DNA from: Tetrahymena thermophila SB210
Taxonomy: Eukaryota; Ciliophora; Oligohymenophorea; Hymenostomatida; Tetrahymenidae
Length of the DNA stretch: 64,000 bases
Assembly: GCF_000189635.1 (NCBI RefSeq)
Contig: NW_002476364.1
Span: forward strand, 186,001-250,000
Reading direction: 5' to 3'
The stretch's first letter is position 1; every line of letters begins with the position of its first letter. Position numbers and translations under genes: made by a program. This document shows, piece by piece, positions 25,329-38,451 of this stretch. Under the pieces are notes generated by a model, which saw only the letters and a list, made by a program, of their open reading frames with translations, ran no database searches and was not told the origin of the DNA.

Positions 25329-28300
25329 TCATAGTCGATTTCTCGAAAAATCAAACCAAATAATTTCAAATAATTTATTATTAAATTTTTAATGTGAAAA
25401 AGAAAGAAATCCAAAATCTTACAACTGCTTCTGTTTAGGAGGTCCTCCAGCAATACTATTAACAGATCTTCTATTTTAAAGCATAGCTGTGTCTGAGCTA
25501 AAGAATCTGTATCTTTACTGATTCTCTCCTCTTATTTCTCTTTCCTTTTCAGTTTCATAGTTTTCAATCATATTATGTAGCAGTTCTTTATTGCGTAGAT
25601 AGTATTTCTAAGAATCTTTATTATTTAAGTCAGCCTTTTAAACATGTAAAATAAAATTTTATTAACTAATTTAAATGCTAAAATCTTATTCAGATAAACA
25701 AAATAAATAAATGGATTTGATTTTTAAAAATTTAGACATATTGTCTTTCATATATTTATTACCTGGTTGTCTTACTTTTCATCATCTCCTTTTATGGTGT
25801 CTTCAGTTATGTTAGAATATTGCTGAGCAAATCTTACTCTGTTGAGTTAGGGGCTTTCATTCTCGGACATATTATCTGTTTTTCTCTAACTAACAAATTA
25901 AAGTAATGTGCTGTTACTATTACCAGTGATGCTTTGTCTGTATCTATTTTTTAGTATTTCTTACTGCTACTTTTTCAGCATCATTTTTTTCCTGTCTTTT
26001 AGAAGTTTTCTGACTCTGATCAAAGGAAATATGCTCCTGTGCTTTAGGATAATGTCTCTTAATGTTTCTTTTTTATTATGAGAGTCGTAAAATAAAGAAT
26101 TATTTTATTCCTCTTCATAATCACTTATTTAGCTTTGACTATCTTTTGTTTCATTCATTTTTTGTTTCAGCTGATTTTTAATCTCTTAAATATCTTGCTT
26201 TCTATGATCTATCTTCTCTTGGACATCTAAAATAACTCCGTCTTACTAAATGTTTATTTAATAAAATTATTTGATTTTTTAATTCTCTTTTCTTAAAATT
26301 CTTTAAGTTAAATTTTAACAAAGGTTAGATGTCCCTTGAAAAAACAAAAATATTTTTGTTTGCATTGAAGTCTATTAAACAAAATTAAGGAATTAAAATA
26401 ATGTGATGCTAAGTCATCTTATCAATCATTAATTGATAAAAATGCTTAAGTGGAGTAACTATTTATTTATTTACCTAAGCATCCAAGTAAACTGTTTATC
26501 TGAAGGAAGAAATATTCTTCATAGTTGAACTATCTAATTTTCTTAGCATTGGACGAATAAGATCTTCTTTCATTTTAAATTTAAGCATTTTTTTTCCAAA
26601 TAGCAAATTCTTTCTCTGGAGGTCATCCTTTCTTTTCCATTCCGTGACGTCTTTCTTAATCCTTTTGATGTTTTTTAATAAATAAATTAATAAGTATAAA
26701 TAAAATTTTAAAGTATTTTCACTAATAACCCACCGGTAATTATCAATAAAACAAATATCCCAATCTTATTTATATTTTTAACTCTAGCAATTATAATATT
26801 TTTGATTAAAGAAAAATAAATGAATGCATCCCCCACCATTTATTTCAAATATTTTCCTAAATGGGTTGGATTCAATTTAAAGTTTAATTCATTTCAATAT
26901 TTTAGCTTTGCTGAATTAAATAAAAATTTTAGGTTAACTTTTACAATCATCAAAAGTATTGATAACTTGTCATTAATTATTATCAATATCATAAATTTAA
27001 TTAATTAGAATAAAATATTAAATTTTATTATATTTTGGAATTTTACTTTGTGTAAGATTTGGAGACAAATGATTTTTACAATGCTTTGTATATGTTCTGT
27101 GATAAATAATAATCTAGGTTAGTGAAATCTTTCTTCTGCTTGCCAAAGTTGGTGTAGTCAAAATTAGTCATATCTGTGTTTTATCCATAGACCATTTATT
27201 AGTTATTATTTGATTGCGAATTAGAGGAGAGCTAATTAGATTTATTATCACTATATGAGTATCTTTAATTAGAGTTATTATTCCTAAAATGTTGCTTGTC
27301 AGAGGATGAAAACGTACCTTTTTGTTTAGAAAAAATTAATTACTTTCATAAGCTAAAATTAAGTAAAACACACCAATTGGTGTTAAATTTGTTATTTTCT
27401 GAAAATTGAAGATATCAAATACCATTCAAAATAAATGTTTGGTAAAAATCATAGACTCTCAAATATTATTTAATATCTGTGTAAGCTCGATTAGATATTC
27501 ATTTTGTTTCGAAAAATCAAAAATTAATTAAAAAATTGATATAAAAAGATACTTTGAGCAAGAGGACCTTCAACTGAAGAGGTAGTTTTAAATGTTTTTT
27601 ATTTGAAACTCTTGCTTTCAGCTAATCCTTGAGAAGCTGCTACTCCTGCCCCACTTTTGCTTGTTGGCGATAAAGTTGAAGACGATGACGAAGGAGATTC
27701 AAATAGTTAGCTAGAATTTGCTTCCTAGGTGTTTGAATCTTCTTCTAATTTCTCCAATTTATCATTCAGCAGCAAATTAGAAAGCGCACCAAAATTCTCG
27801 TGATTGGTAACATCTTATATTCTAATACTCATTCTTCCATAATTGATGTGATAAGTGCTTTTAGAATTGCTTTTTATTCTAGATTAAGGCGTGCTAAAGC
27901 GACCTAAAGAAGCTGATTTATTTCTCTCCTGAAACTTATTTTGAGCCTTTGTTGCAGTGGATAGACTATTGGTAAAATCTTTAATGCCAGTTTTACTTGA
28001 AATTTAATATGATTTTTCATTACTGTTGATATAATTTGTGTTTTTAGTTGAACTACCATCAATGTAATTATTTGATACGCTTTAATCTTAAATAATATTC
28101 TTCTCCAAATTATTACTGCTATTGTGAGTTAAGCTTCTTCTACTTCTTTATTATTTTTTGTTGGAGGGGGTCTTCTCTAATATTTCATTGTTATTCTTCC
28201 CCCTAACTTCAATTTTACGTATATCAATTATTTTTTAGTTTTCTTAAATTGAGATATCATTACTCCCTGTAGTCTAAACTAATTCCTCTTCATTATTATA

Positions 28301-30460
28301 TTCAATATGATTTAAGTTATTTAAAGTATTCGAATTCTAGCCAATTTCACTTTTTTATTTATTTTATCCATTTATTCTTTACAAATTATTTTATCCATTA
28401 TTGCTGTTAGTGTAGTTTTTATGCGCATTTATAAGTTATGTGTTTTTGCTATTTATGATACTATAATTAAAAGGATTTTATTAAGAAAAAGATCTTTTAT
28501 TTTATTTGAGTTTCTATTCATTTTATGCTCCATTTAAGTCATGGCTTATTTCTTTCATTTTATTGAACTACATTTCATCTTAAGTTTCTGCTTTTAATTT
28601 ATTGTCATATGAAAGCAGCCTGCTCGAATCCAGTTCATAATTGTTAATTTAAGTAGGTAGCAATGTAATTGCCCTCTCTCTTTTGTCAAAACTTAAACCT
28701 TTTTAAGAACTATTTTCAATATTTCTACTTAAACTGCTTGTTTCTTGGCTTTACTTCTTCTTTGAAATAGAAGAATAAAAAGTCCTGAAAGAATTATCAT
28801 CACACTTTTTAACAGGAAAAACTTTTTGCTAGTTAAGTTTCTTAACATTATTCTTAAAGTAGAGTTCTTCATCATACATGTTTTAATTTAATCTTATTTA
28901 TTCTTTTTTTTCTTTCATTATTTCTGAAATTTAATACCATTTTTTATTTTTTAGAAGCTCTTTGCAAACAATAGACTCTATTTCAAGCGTTTCTTAGACT
29001 ATTTTTGTATACTTTATTATAAAATTTGCATTTAAATACTTAAATCAAAATTTCAAAGAAAAATTAAAACAATTAAAGATTAAAATGATTAAATGAATCA
29101 ATATTTTTTGATAAATAAATAATTTATTTAATAATAAATTACTTTTGTGTCTAACTCATGTTCAACGTGAATTAAATATCTTTTGAACTCATCTGTGTTA
29201 TCGAAAAGTACATGCTTTCCTAAAAACCGAGCTAGCTGTAAAGTTTCATAGGAATACTCTATTTTCCACATTCGTTCATATAAATATGCAAGTGAGTATA
29301 AAAAGGATATAATTAGCTTAATTGATCTTTAAAATTTTCTTTGTTTTTAAATTGATTTTTCATCTTCTTCATCTTCATCGTTATCTAGAGATGGATTTGG
29401 GTCTATGTACTTGTACCTCAAAAACATTATCACACTTTTAATGCCATCTTAAAAAATATCTAAGGCTTTCTTGTATTATCCATGTTCTGAGTAAAAGTTT
29501 CCAAGTAATATTGTAATGTAAATATCCTTTTCAAGCAAATGGGAATTCTATTTAAGATGTAAAAAATTATATTTAATTAAATAAAAGAAAGTAAGTTCTA
29601 TCTATTTATTCCCACATAAATTAATTTATTATGTAATTATTCATAATATTTTTATAAAAAAAATAAATTTTATATAATGAAAATAAATAAATCTAAATTA
29701 CATTCAAAGTGTAGATCAATTGTATCATTTCTTTTGCCTGAAGTAGATATTTGAAACCCAAAAATACTTGGTTTTTGAGATTTTCCAAAAAATAATTATT
29801 TATATAGAGTTAAATTATCATGCAAAATAGTTTAGATATAGCATCTTCGTGATTGATTAAAACAATCAATTACTTATTACTCTCTAAAGTATTACGAAGC
29901 TATTCTTCTCTCAAAACAGATTAATAAATATCATTATAAAACATAAAACCCTCTATCATTCTTTGATTTATTGAATCTATTTCTTTTATACTTTGCAATT
30001 TTTGCACATCTTTCTACGTTAATTTGTTTTATATCACTTTATCCAACACATAGAAGATCCTAAAGTTTAGCTTTAGCTTATCTTTTGCTTCTAGCAAATC
30101 TATTGAACTGACGGTCAAGAACCTTTCTAAAGAGTAATAGGCCTTTTTGTACTTTTTCTATTAAATAAAGTTTTATTGAGATTAGTTATGCTGCTCAATC
30201 AATCTACCAAAATTCCAAAAAATGAAAAAAAAATTAAATTATTAAAATTTTTTACTTTTTTAATTTGAATTAAAGTATCATGCATTAAGATGTCAAATTA
30301 TGCTCTTATTTTTTTAATTTTTGTGACTGGAGAAAGCAGCTAAAAGCCTTCTAAAGTATTTTAACTAGCCAGCATGCTTGATTACTATCAAATAATAAAT
30401 ATTGTTTTCTATAATTTAACTAGATATCTTATTAATTTGCTGCTAAAAATATGAATAGAG
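25329..30460 (-). CDS. TPR-like helical repeat / coiled-coil protein (5' end uncertain)
   Basis: Exons on minus: about 30460-30256, 30203-29702, 29547-29143, 29011-27553, 27317-27047, 26661-26475, 26245-25763 and 25634-25329 (TGA). All junctions agree in phase; roughly 1270 aa. The first exons encode TPR-like helix pairs (KKYKKAYYSLERFLTV; LLGNFYSEHGQYKKALDIFQ; FLYSLAYLYERMWKIEYSYE). The 27553-29011 exon is long, Asn/Ser/Lys-rich and probably disordered. The last exons are coiled coil (VQEKIDHRKQDIQEIKNQLK). The join 27047/26661 is inferred: without it the first half ends at TGA 26991-26989 and the second half has no ATG in its expected place. Two genes are therefore the alternative. I did not find a convincing start codon; an in-frame ATG exists at about 30282, otherwise a further 5' exon is needed. 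Confidence 0.7.
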
Positions 30461-30884
30461 ATTATTAAAAAATTTAATTAATTTTAAGTATCAGAAAAGA
30501 ATTATATTTTTCTTTAACAAATTAAAAATCATCACACATACTCATACAAACATTCATAAATACATTCACATTCACATGAGCTAGATTAATAATAACCAAT
30601 AAATTTTTAATAAATCATTCATTTAAAGTTTTTTGATCTTAATTTTACTTTTTTAATATTTTTGATATTTCTGTATTTTATTTACTATTTTGTTTTCTTC
30701 TCTCTCTCTGTTTTGATTATTGAAAAAATACAAAAAAATAAATAAATAAATAAATAAGTTATGACTATCCGTTGAAAAATTACAAAATAAATAAAAGATA
30801 TTAAAATTTTTAATAAATTTATATTCTAAAAAAGGTTCTTTGCTTGCTGTTTTTAATAATTAAAAAATATTTAAACGTTTATTT
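30461..30884. other. intergenic between two minus-strand genes
   Basis: Lies between the GAF gene stop and the first seen exon of the TPR-like gene. It contains an AAAT tetranucleotide run at 30737-30756 and an ATGT/ATGA-rich patch (minus strand) near 30530-30580. A short first exon of the TPR-like gene may hide here. Confidence 0.45.
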
Positions 30885-33800
30885 TCAAATTTCAACACTA
30901 ATAAAGTTTTTTAAATTATCTCCAACTAATTGGCAAAAATATTCAAGTATATCATAGAAAGCATTAGGAATATCTTTTCCTCCTTATGAGTTTTGACTAA
31001 AGACTAAAGTCTCAAGTCCTTTTGGATTAATACACTGCAGTACTCCAATCTTTTTTTAAACACTTTAATCAATAGGATCTAACTGTGCTTTTATTATAGT
31101 CGTAATAACAGGAAGTGAAGTATTTAAATCTATAGAATTGTTGAAAAGTGGATGCTAATATGCATTTAGAAAGTTTTCTGTTTTACAAGTTTGAAATATG
31201 TGACCAATAATACCTTTTTAAATTTAAATAGAAGATTTATAATATTCAATTAATTAACTAATTACCTTGGTCTAATTAGCATTTTTCTTCTTTTATAACT
31301 TCTTCATTTATAGCTTAGCCTTATAGAATGCTTAAAACCTGATCATCATCAACGAAGTATCTTATCAATTAATTTTGCTGCAAATCATAAATCCATATTC
31401 TAGCTTATTGGACATCAAATTTATCAATTAAAATTGCTGTTGAGCGAACAATCAAAGTTTTTATGCTTTTTTCTTTTGATAGATCGATACCTGTATTTAC
31501 TAATGACTTTAAATTATTTCGATAAGCCTCTCTTTCATCATGATACAAAGAATTTCTTAGGACTGCAGTAGCTAATTAAGATATAATTATTAGAAGTGAT
31601 TCATCTTCTTTTGTGAAAAAATCTCCATCTTTCTTATTTATTGCTTGTAAAACTCCTGAATTAATATGAAATAAATTATTAATTACTGCTGATTTTTAAA
31701 AGATTAACAAAATTAAATACCAATAATGTGACTTTGATTTTGATCTTTTATGGGCAAGCATAAAACAGATTTAGTTCTATAATTATTCTTTTTATCAGCA
31801 TCACTGTTAAATCTATAATCCTAATGAGCATCTAATACATTCAGAATCTCACCAGTTTAAGCTACTTAACCAACAAGACCTTATCCTAAATATAAAAATT
31901 TATTCTTTAAAAAATACCATCATAAAAAACATATGAATTTAAATATAAAATATGAATAAATTAGAAAATTGAATTATTTTTAATTAATTATTTACCTATT
32001 TAAACACGAATAGGCTTGGAATGTCTTGCTACCTTTGTCCATAGCTCGTTTCTCTTGGGGTCAATTAAAAAAACTGATGCTCTATCACAATTTACGACTT
32101 GGCAAGTCTCATAGATAATTGTATTAAATGCATCTGATATTAGAATTGAAGAGTGCATTTTCTAAACTGAAAGAATTATTCGTTTTAACTTTAAAATCAT
32201 TTCTAAGGAAGCCATCTCAATTTTTAAAATATGTTGCAAAGATTAAAAAAAATTAGAATATTTTTGAGGAGTCAAATTCATCATGAAATTTCTGAATTCT
32301 GTTTCAGTAACTGCAATTTTTTGAAGGAATCTTAAGGTGATATTTTCGTTATGGATTTTCTAAATACTTTTTTCGCCTTTAATTCAAAAATAAATCAACA
32401 AATATCATTATTAAATTAATAAAATACTTTTGTTCATATCGAGGAGAAGAGTATAAAAATGAAAATCAGAATTATGAGTCAAAAACTCATTTTTGATCGA
32501 ATTACTTGTTGCTTCAGGCTGCTAAATGGAAATTTGTCTTTGCTTTGAATTTTAGCTTTAACTTTTATTTAATTCTACTTTTTCCTCTTTAAATTCAAAG
32601 AATTAAGACACTAGGGAGCTGGCCTTAGTATGGTGGTAGTTTATTGTCAAATTTTAATTAAATTCTTTTTGGGCCGTTTTCATCTGATAATTTGGAAATA
32701 TAACTTTAGGCGATGCTAGACTTTGTGTGCTCTTTTATTTAGTCAATGTTTACAAGCTTTACTCTGTCATTAGATTTTAGCTGCCTTTTTTCCCTTTTTT
32801 TGTAGGAGATTAAAAAAGAAACATTGAATGTAGCTTCGCTTTCTGCAATTAAAGTTTTTAAGCAAAATTATATGAACCGTCTTTTTTATTACAGCTAAGG
32901 TTAGACAAGTCTGCAGAAATAAAGAATTTTTTAATGTCTTGCAATTTAGATTCTTCAGGTATATCGAATTATGATTAAAATATCTTTTTATTTTGACTCT
33001 CGTAAAGTTAATCGTTGTTTGTATGTAGTGTTTCACTTGTATTTGATATATTATTCTAATTAAATGTGGAAATTTTTTCATTTTTTTTACTATCTGACTC
33101 AGTTTGCTCATCTGTATTGAAAAATATTTTTTTATTACTTTCAGTGTTACTCTAAACAAAATTCAGTTGAGAGTTATTGAATTTTAATTAGAAATTCTTA
33201 TTCCTGTTAATTACATTCTTCAGATGCTCAATTTATATTTGCTGCTTGGTTTGCTTGAGATTAACAGACTCTTTAATTTGCTATGAAATTTTGTAAAAAT
33301 GTTCGTTATTTTGCTTTGTAAAACGTTAGTGTTTTAATTTAGTAGATTCTAATTCTAACAGTGTAGTTTATACTTTTTTTTTCATTTTTAAGTTCTCCTC
33401 TCTCATCAGTTGTATTACATCTTCTCTTTAACGTAGAGCCTAAGTTGCAATTTCTAATTTATTTATTTAATTAAATAAATTTTAAATAATTACTAATCAA
33501 AACTTTCATTTTTATTAATCAAACTAAAACGTATATTTGAAAAGTATTATTTAATTAATAATATTAGTAGCAGGAAATAGTTCTACTTAAGAGTTTAAAT
33601 AAAAAGATTATTTTTTAAAAAACTTACAAAGCTAACTCTGCATTTTAAGGAACTACTTCTCTAGATTTTGCTGTTCATTAGATAGATTTAATAGCAATTT
33701 TTCAAGTTCAAATAGTATGAAAGACAAATTAGAATCTGTTTTCATGTAATTTTTTCTAATTGATGGTAATTAATAAATGAAATATTCAAGCTAAGTTTGA

Positions 33801-34084
33801 AAAGGTCTCTCAAAGTTTGCTTAAAAAGATGAAAAGTTGCTTTATAATGGTTTTGTATCTAAGGGCCTTGTCTAAGGAGTATAAGTTGAATTATTTATAA
33901 ATGATTAGCCAGAGGAAGTGAAGTTTAGCAAGTCTACAGAAGATTTTTTAGCCTTTTAAAATTGCATTTAAGATGTGTAATGGCTTTCAATAGATACAGA
34001 ATTATTTCTATTTTCAACTTGTACAGAATCATTTTCATTTATTTCATCTTGCACATTTTTACTATTTTCCCCAAAATAAGACAT
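30885..34084 (-). CDS. tandem GAF-domain protein
   Basis: Six exons on minus: 34084-33628, 33453-32428, 32376-31996, 31885-31721, 31655-31266 and 31213-30885, total 915 aa with every junction in phase. Residues 1-130 are polar. A helical, coiled-coil-prone region (FELEKLLLNLSNEQQNLEKQ and on) and a long Ser/Asn/Lys-rich part follow. GAF 1 spans about residues 570-715: AFNTIIYETCQVVNCDRASV, FLIDPKRNELWTKVARHSKP, GLVGQVAQTGEILNVLDAHQ, VLCLPIKDQ and GVLQAINKKDGDFFTKEDES. GAF 2, about 725-910, is more divergent (ARIWIYDLQQNQLIRYFVDD; GIIGHIFQTC; GVLQCINPKG). GAF domains bind cyclic nucleotides or other small molecules. No catalytic cyclase, phosphodiesterase or kinase domain follows, so this would be a sensor or scaffold; the ligand is unknown. 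Confidence 0.9.
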
Positions 34085-35770
34085 TTTAGTAAGTATTTCA
34101 GTGTTAGTTTATTGAGGATATTTAAATACAAAATCTATTTTATGGAAATATGTTACTGATAGATTTTACACTACTTTTAATTTAAATTTTAGGAAACTTT
34201 AATAATTATTAAAATTAAGTGCAGCAATCAAACAAAAACAGTATAAAAATTTTTTTAACAAAGAAGAAAAAGAAGAGCTTTTATTTAAAATCTCGAGAAA
34301 TATAAAAATATTTTTTCTTTTCATTTTGAATGTTATTAATAATTATTTTTAAAGATTATTTAATTAGTTTATATAAAATAATTAAGTTTGATCATTGAAT
34401 AAAAAAAGTAAAATAAAATGAATTCATAAAGAATAATTAATTAGTTACATAAAAAGCTATAAAATAATTAATTAATTAGCTGAAATCTAATTATTATTTT
34501 AAAAATTTTATGTATAAGAATAAACATGGCCTTCTGCTATGATAATTATCAATCGATTTTAATATTTTAAGATAAATTATAAATAAAAAAGCAAATTAGT
34601 TTTAACTTGTTGAAAATAATATAAATCTAGCTAATTTAATTTTTCTTCATAACAAAACAGTAATAATTATTTTAGGAAATAACAAATAAAATTAGAAAAA
34701 TAAATTTTACTCTTATTTAAATACATTAATTTTTATCTAAAATTTCATTTTATGTTTGTTTCGTTTATATTCTTAATAAACTATGTCATATTTTAAATAA
34801 TTATCTCTTCTATTATTTATAATTCACAAAATAATTACTATTTTTAGCTTTGAATTTACATATTTTGTAGAAATTGATTATAATCAGTAAATGCAGAATG
34901 AATACCTCCAAAAAATAATTTTTTTATATTAAGATTATAAATTTTAAAATTAGAATCTTAACGATTGATTGATAATAATTATTTCAAATAAAAATAAATA
35001 TAAATTTATTTATTAATATTTCATTTTGGTATTTTAGTGATAATTAAAATGAAAATTTTATTATTTATTGAAATGATCACTTTACTAGACTCTCTTATAA
35101 TAGCAATAAATTGCAAATTAATAAATTTTTAAGTGTGCAGAATTTTATTATTCGCTTAAATATAATTTATTTTTTCATCTTTATAGAAATAATTAAGTTT
35201 TTGTATAGCACACTGATATTTTTAATTTAATCTAAATAATCAGGACTGATACATTCAGTTAAAGTTTCAAAATATTTAGTTTGAATGGTAATAAATCATT
35301 CAAAAAAATAGGAACTCATAGATAATTTAAATAATAAAAATAATAAACATCAACTGTGATAAACTGATTGTCTCAATTAAACATTGTTTTTGAAAGTTCA
35401 GGTGAATTAAGATTAGAAAAAATGGAAATTTATTTACAAAAAAATATAAGCAATTTGATAAATTAAGTAATTTTATTTCACTTCATATCTAAAACACAGT
35501 AAAAATTTAACAAAGTTGATATACAATAAAAATTGGGTAAAAAATTAAATTTCATATTTAAGGGTCGTAAAGCTGCTTTGATAAATAGATAGATAATTAA
35601 TTAATTTACTAATTAATTGTTTGACTGATTTTTTTGTTTTCATTAAAAAAATATCAAAAAGAATTAACTTAAGAAATTCTAATTTTTAAAAGTTATATTC
35701 AGCAAGGTAATTTATAATTCAAGGAATTATATAATAATAAGAAAAAGCAAGCAAGCAAGAAAGAAAGCAA
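34085..35770. other. intergenic between divergent GAF and Asn/Gln-rich genes
   Basis: A/T-rich and holds the promoters of both flanking genes. No coding frame, RNA gene or long repeat recognised. Confidence 0.5.
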
Positions 35771-37912
35771 ATGAGTTAAGGACCACCTCAATCATTAATG
35801 ATGGGCTCTCCTGTATTTTTAGGTAACGGGAAACATTCGGGGAGTTCCTCAGCGTTAGGGCTATAAACCCAGCCTCATACTTCTACATAAAAGAAAAAGT
35901 ATTTGATATTTATAATTTTAGCAATACTCCTTATTATTTATAATCAATATGCTTAATTTTGTAAAAATAGTTAGCATAATTAATTAATGATTCATGGAGC
36001 TTAATCAGAAAAGCGTCTCAATAAAATTAAATTTAATGGCAACGGCAACAGCATTGGAGAAACTACTTAAAATTCAGCTTCATCAATTTCATACAATCAG
36101 TCAAACTAAAATTAAGCACCCTTTTTATAACCAATATCATAAGACAAAAATTAATAGTATTAAATGTATCCCTTAAATAACACCAATTCTAACTAATCTG
36201 GCACTATTAATTACAATGAGCCTAGGGAGTATTATTTGTAATTGCAAGTTGGAAATCACGCACAGTAGTAGTAACGCGAAGCTTCGAATGAAATGATAAA
36301 TTTAAACGGAAGTTAAAATAACACTGCCCAATTCCAAAATTTAAACATAAACAATAATCTAAGCAATTTGAATATGAATTCAATCTAAAATGGAAACCAA
36401 TAAGTGTAATCATTAGTATTAAAATAGCTCTCAAATTCAAGAAATAATTCAAGTCAGAAGCATTTGATCAATTAGAAAAAGCAAAGAGCAGATTCACAAT
36501 AAAATCTTAAGACTCGTTTAAGCAACTAGAACATATCCTCTAACGTTCAGCTCAATAGCTCACAAAAAAAAAATTAAGCAGGATTAGGCATAAGTTTCAA
36601 TAATTAAGGAACAGGAAATTAATATTTATGGAAGAATGGATTACACAAATCGTTTTTGTCAACATAAGTTCCATCTGGAAACTCAATTACTTCTTATAAT
36701 GGAAATTAAGTAGGTTCAGCGTTATCTACTTAGAAGGCTGCTCACTAACTAACAAACCTATAACCTTTGTCGAATAGCTAACAAAGTGTGAATCCGATGC
36801 ACTAGTCAGTGAATTTAAACAATTAGAGTGGCAATCCTCAGCAGCACATGCTCATGTCTTAACAGAATACAAACACACATTAATAAATGGTCTTAAATTT
36901 AATGATTTAACAATAGTAATAATAGCATGACTCTCCATAATAGCATTAATAATAATAAAATCAATTGTAATAGCAATAAATTTCATTGTAAGGAATTTAA
37001 CAGCTAATTTCAAAGACTAATTAAGGAAAAGGAATATAGTTAGGCAAAAGCAGTGGAATTCCTTAATCAAATCGCAATAATGATTTAAGAAGCAGCTATG
37101 ATTAAATTTAAACACAAAAAAACTCCATTATAATTAGTCGAAATAATCATTCCAACAATGAAAACATGAAATTAATGAATGACTTCTAAATATACACTCC
37201 CTAAAATAATTTGTTAGCAAATAACGAAAATTACAATTAAGCCAGCAATATAAACTCTACCAATCTTCCAAGCACAACAAGTAATAGCAAATAAAATCCA
37301 TTTTATAACAACACAGCTACAAAAAACAATGGTGCTAATAGCAGTATAAGACTAAACTCAGCATCTAAAACAAATTCTCGTGGAACAGTTAGTGGAACCT
37401 TTAACACCACTTCACACTCTAATTTGTTAATGGGAATAAATAAAGGTCTAACTATAAACAACTAAGAAGACTCAAGAAGATAAAATTCAGCACCTAAATA
37501 ATAAAACTTTAACATTCATACTTTTAATTAGCAAAGAAATTTCAATTTAAAAACCGAACCATCAACCGTTCCTATTTCTGCTGTTTAAAACATGTCCTCA
37601 TTATAATAAGGAGTATTAGGTTCCTAACAAAAACTTTACACTTACGAAGGCTCCTTGAATCAATCCAAAGCCAACTAAAACTTTATAAAAATCGAATAAA
37701 GCAATGAAGAAAATATTTATAATTTATAGTTTTAAAACTAAATTTAATCTTCCTCTATAAAAAATGGTATAGCTTAACAGCCTTACAACTTAAACACAAT
37801 TGATAATCAATCCTCTCAAGATACAGCTTCCTAGATGTCTAAGTAAACAAATAGCAGGTAATTAATTGTTAATATTTTATTATTAGTAATAGGGAATTCT
37901 AATTGCCTTTGA
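35771..37912 (+). CDS. Asn/Gln/Ser-rich low-complexity protein
   Basis: Open from ATG 35771 to TGA 37910-37912 under the ciliate code. A 72-nt segment (35899-35970) has GT...AG borders and keeps the frame; I treat it as a probable intron, giving 689 aa, because if read it inserts a lone hydrophobic stretch (YLIFIILAILLIIY) into an otherwise polar protein. Composition is dominated by Asn, Gln, Ser and Thr with many consecutive TAA/TAG (Gln) codons, e.g. around 36900-37010. I see no folded domain. Such prion-like compositions are common in ciliate proteins and in RNA-binding or transcriptional regulators, but no function can be read here. The extreme C-terminus is uncertain: a GTAATT at 37859 could be a donor. 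Confidence 0.72.
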
Positions 37913-38451
37913 ATTTTTAAATTCATTAAATTTCTTCAAAAATATTATTTTAAAACAATAAATGAATAAAGAAATAAATAAAAATGAAAGAAAGAAAAGC
38001 AATAAGTTTTAGTTGCAAAGTGTATTTTCTTAGAAATACAAAACGCATTATCAAAACATAAAAATTGATTAAATATTTAAAAATAAATTTAAATAGTTTA
38101 AAAATATTAATTAAATTTAAAGAAAGAAATTGAAAGTATTTAAGAAAAATAAAAATATTTGAATTCGACATTAAAAATAAATACTCAGAGTATATTGAAT
38201 AATAAAGAAAAAAAAGAATTTTATTGATTAAATTATTTATAAAATTTAATATAAATATAAATAGCAAATAAGGAAACCTTAGCCAAAGAAATGGATCTAA
38301 AGAGTAAAAAGACAAGTAAACAGCATAGTCACTTTCTAAACAAAACACTACAGAGTAGTTATCAAAAGAGTAGTTGGATTAGGAGGAATCTTTAATTTTG
38401 AACAAATAGAAAATAATTCAAATATACTAGTAATAACAATAAAAAAAGAAA
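37913..38451. other. leader/intergenic region before the kinase gene
   Basis: A/T-rich. A short frame from ATG 38291 (MDLKSKKTSKQHSHFLNKTL, ending TGA about 38400) lies about 50 bases before the kinase start and could be an upstream ORF. The long minus-strand frame over 37950-38348 is A/T-driven and I do not call it. Confidence 0.45.

Noticed and set aside
26820-27008. Plus-strand 62-aa ORF
   Set aside because: It lies opposite the inferred intron of the TPR-like gene and has no coding character.
32770-33159. Minus-strand 129-aa ORF
   Set aside because: It overlaps in another frame the second exon of the GAF gene, which is in phase with all neighbouring exons.
37950-38348. Minus-strand 132-aa ORF rich in Phe, Leu and Ile
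   Set aside because: Composition is just that of A-rich sequence read backwards; no start context, splice partners or membrane-protein family features.
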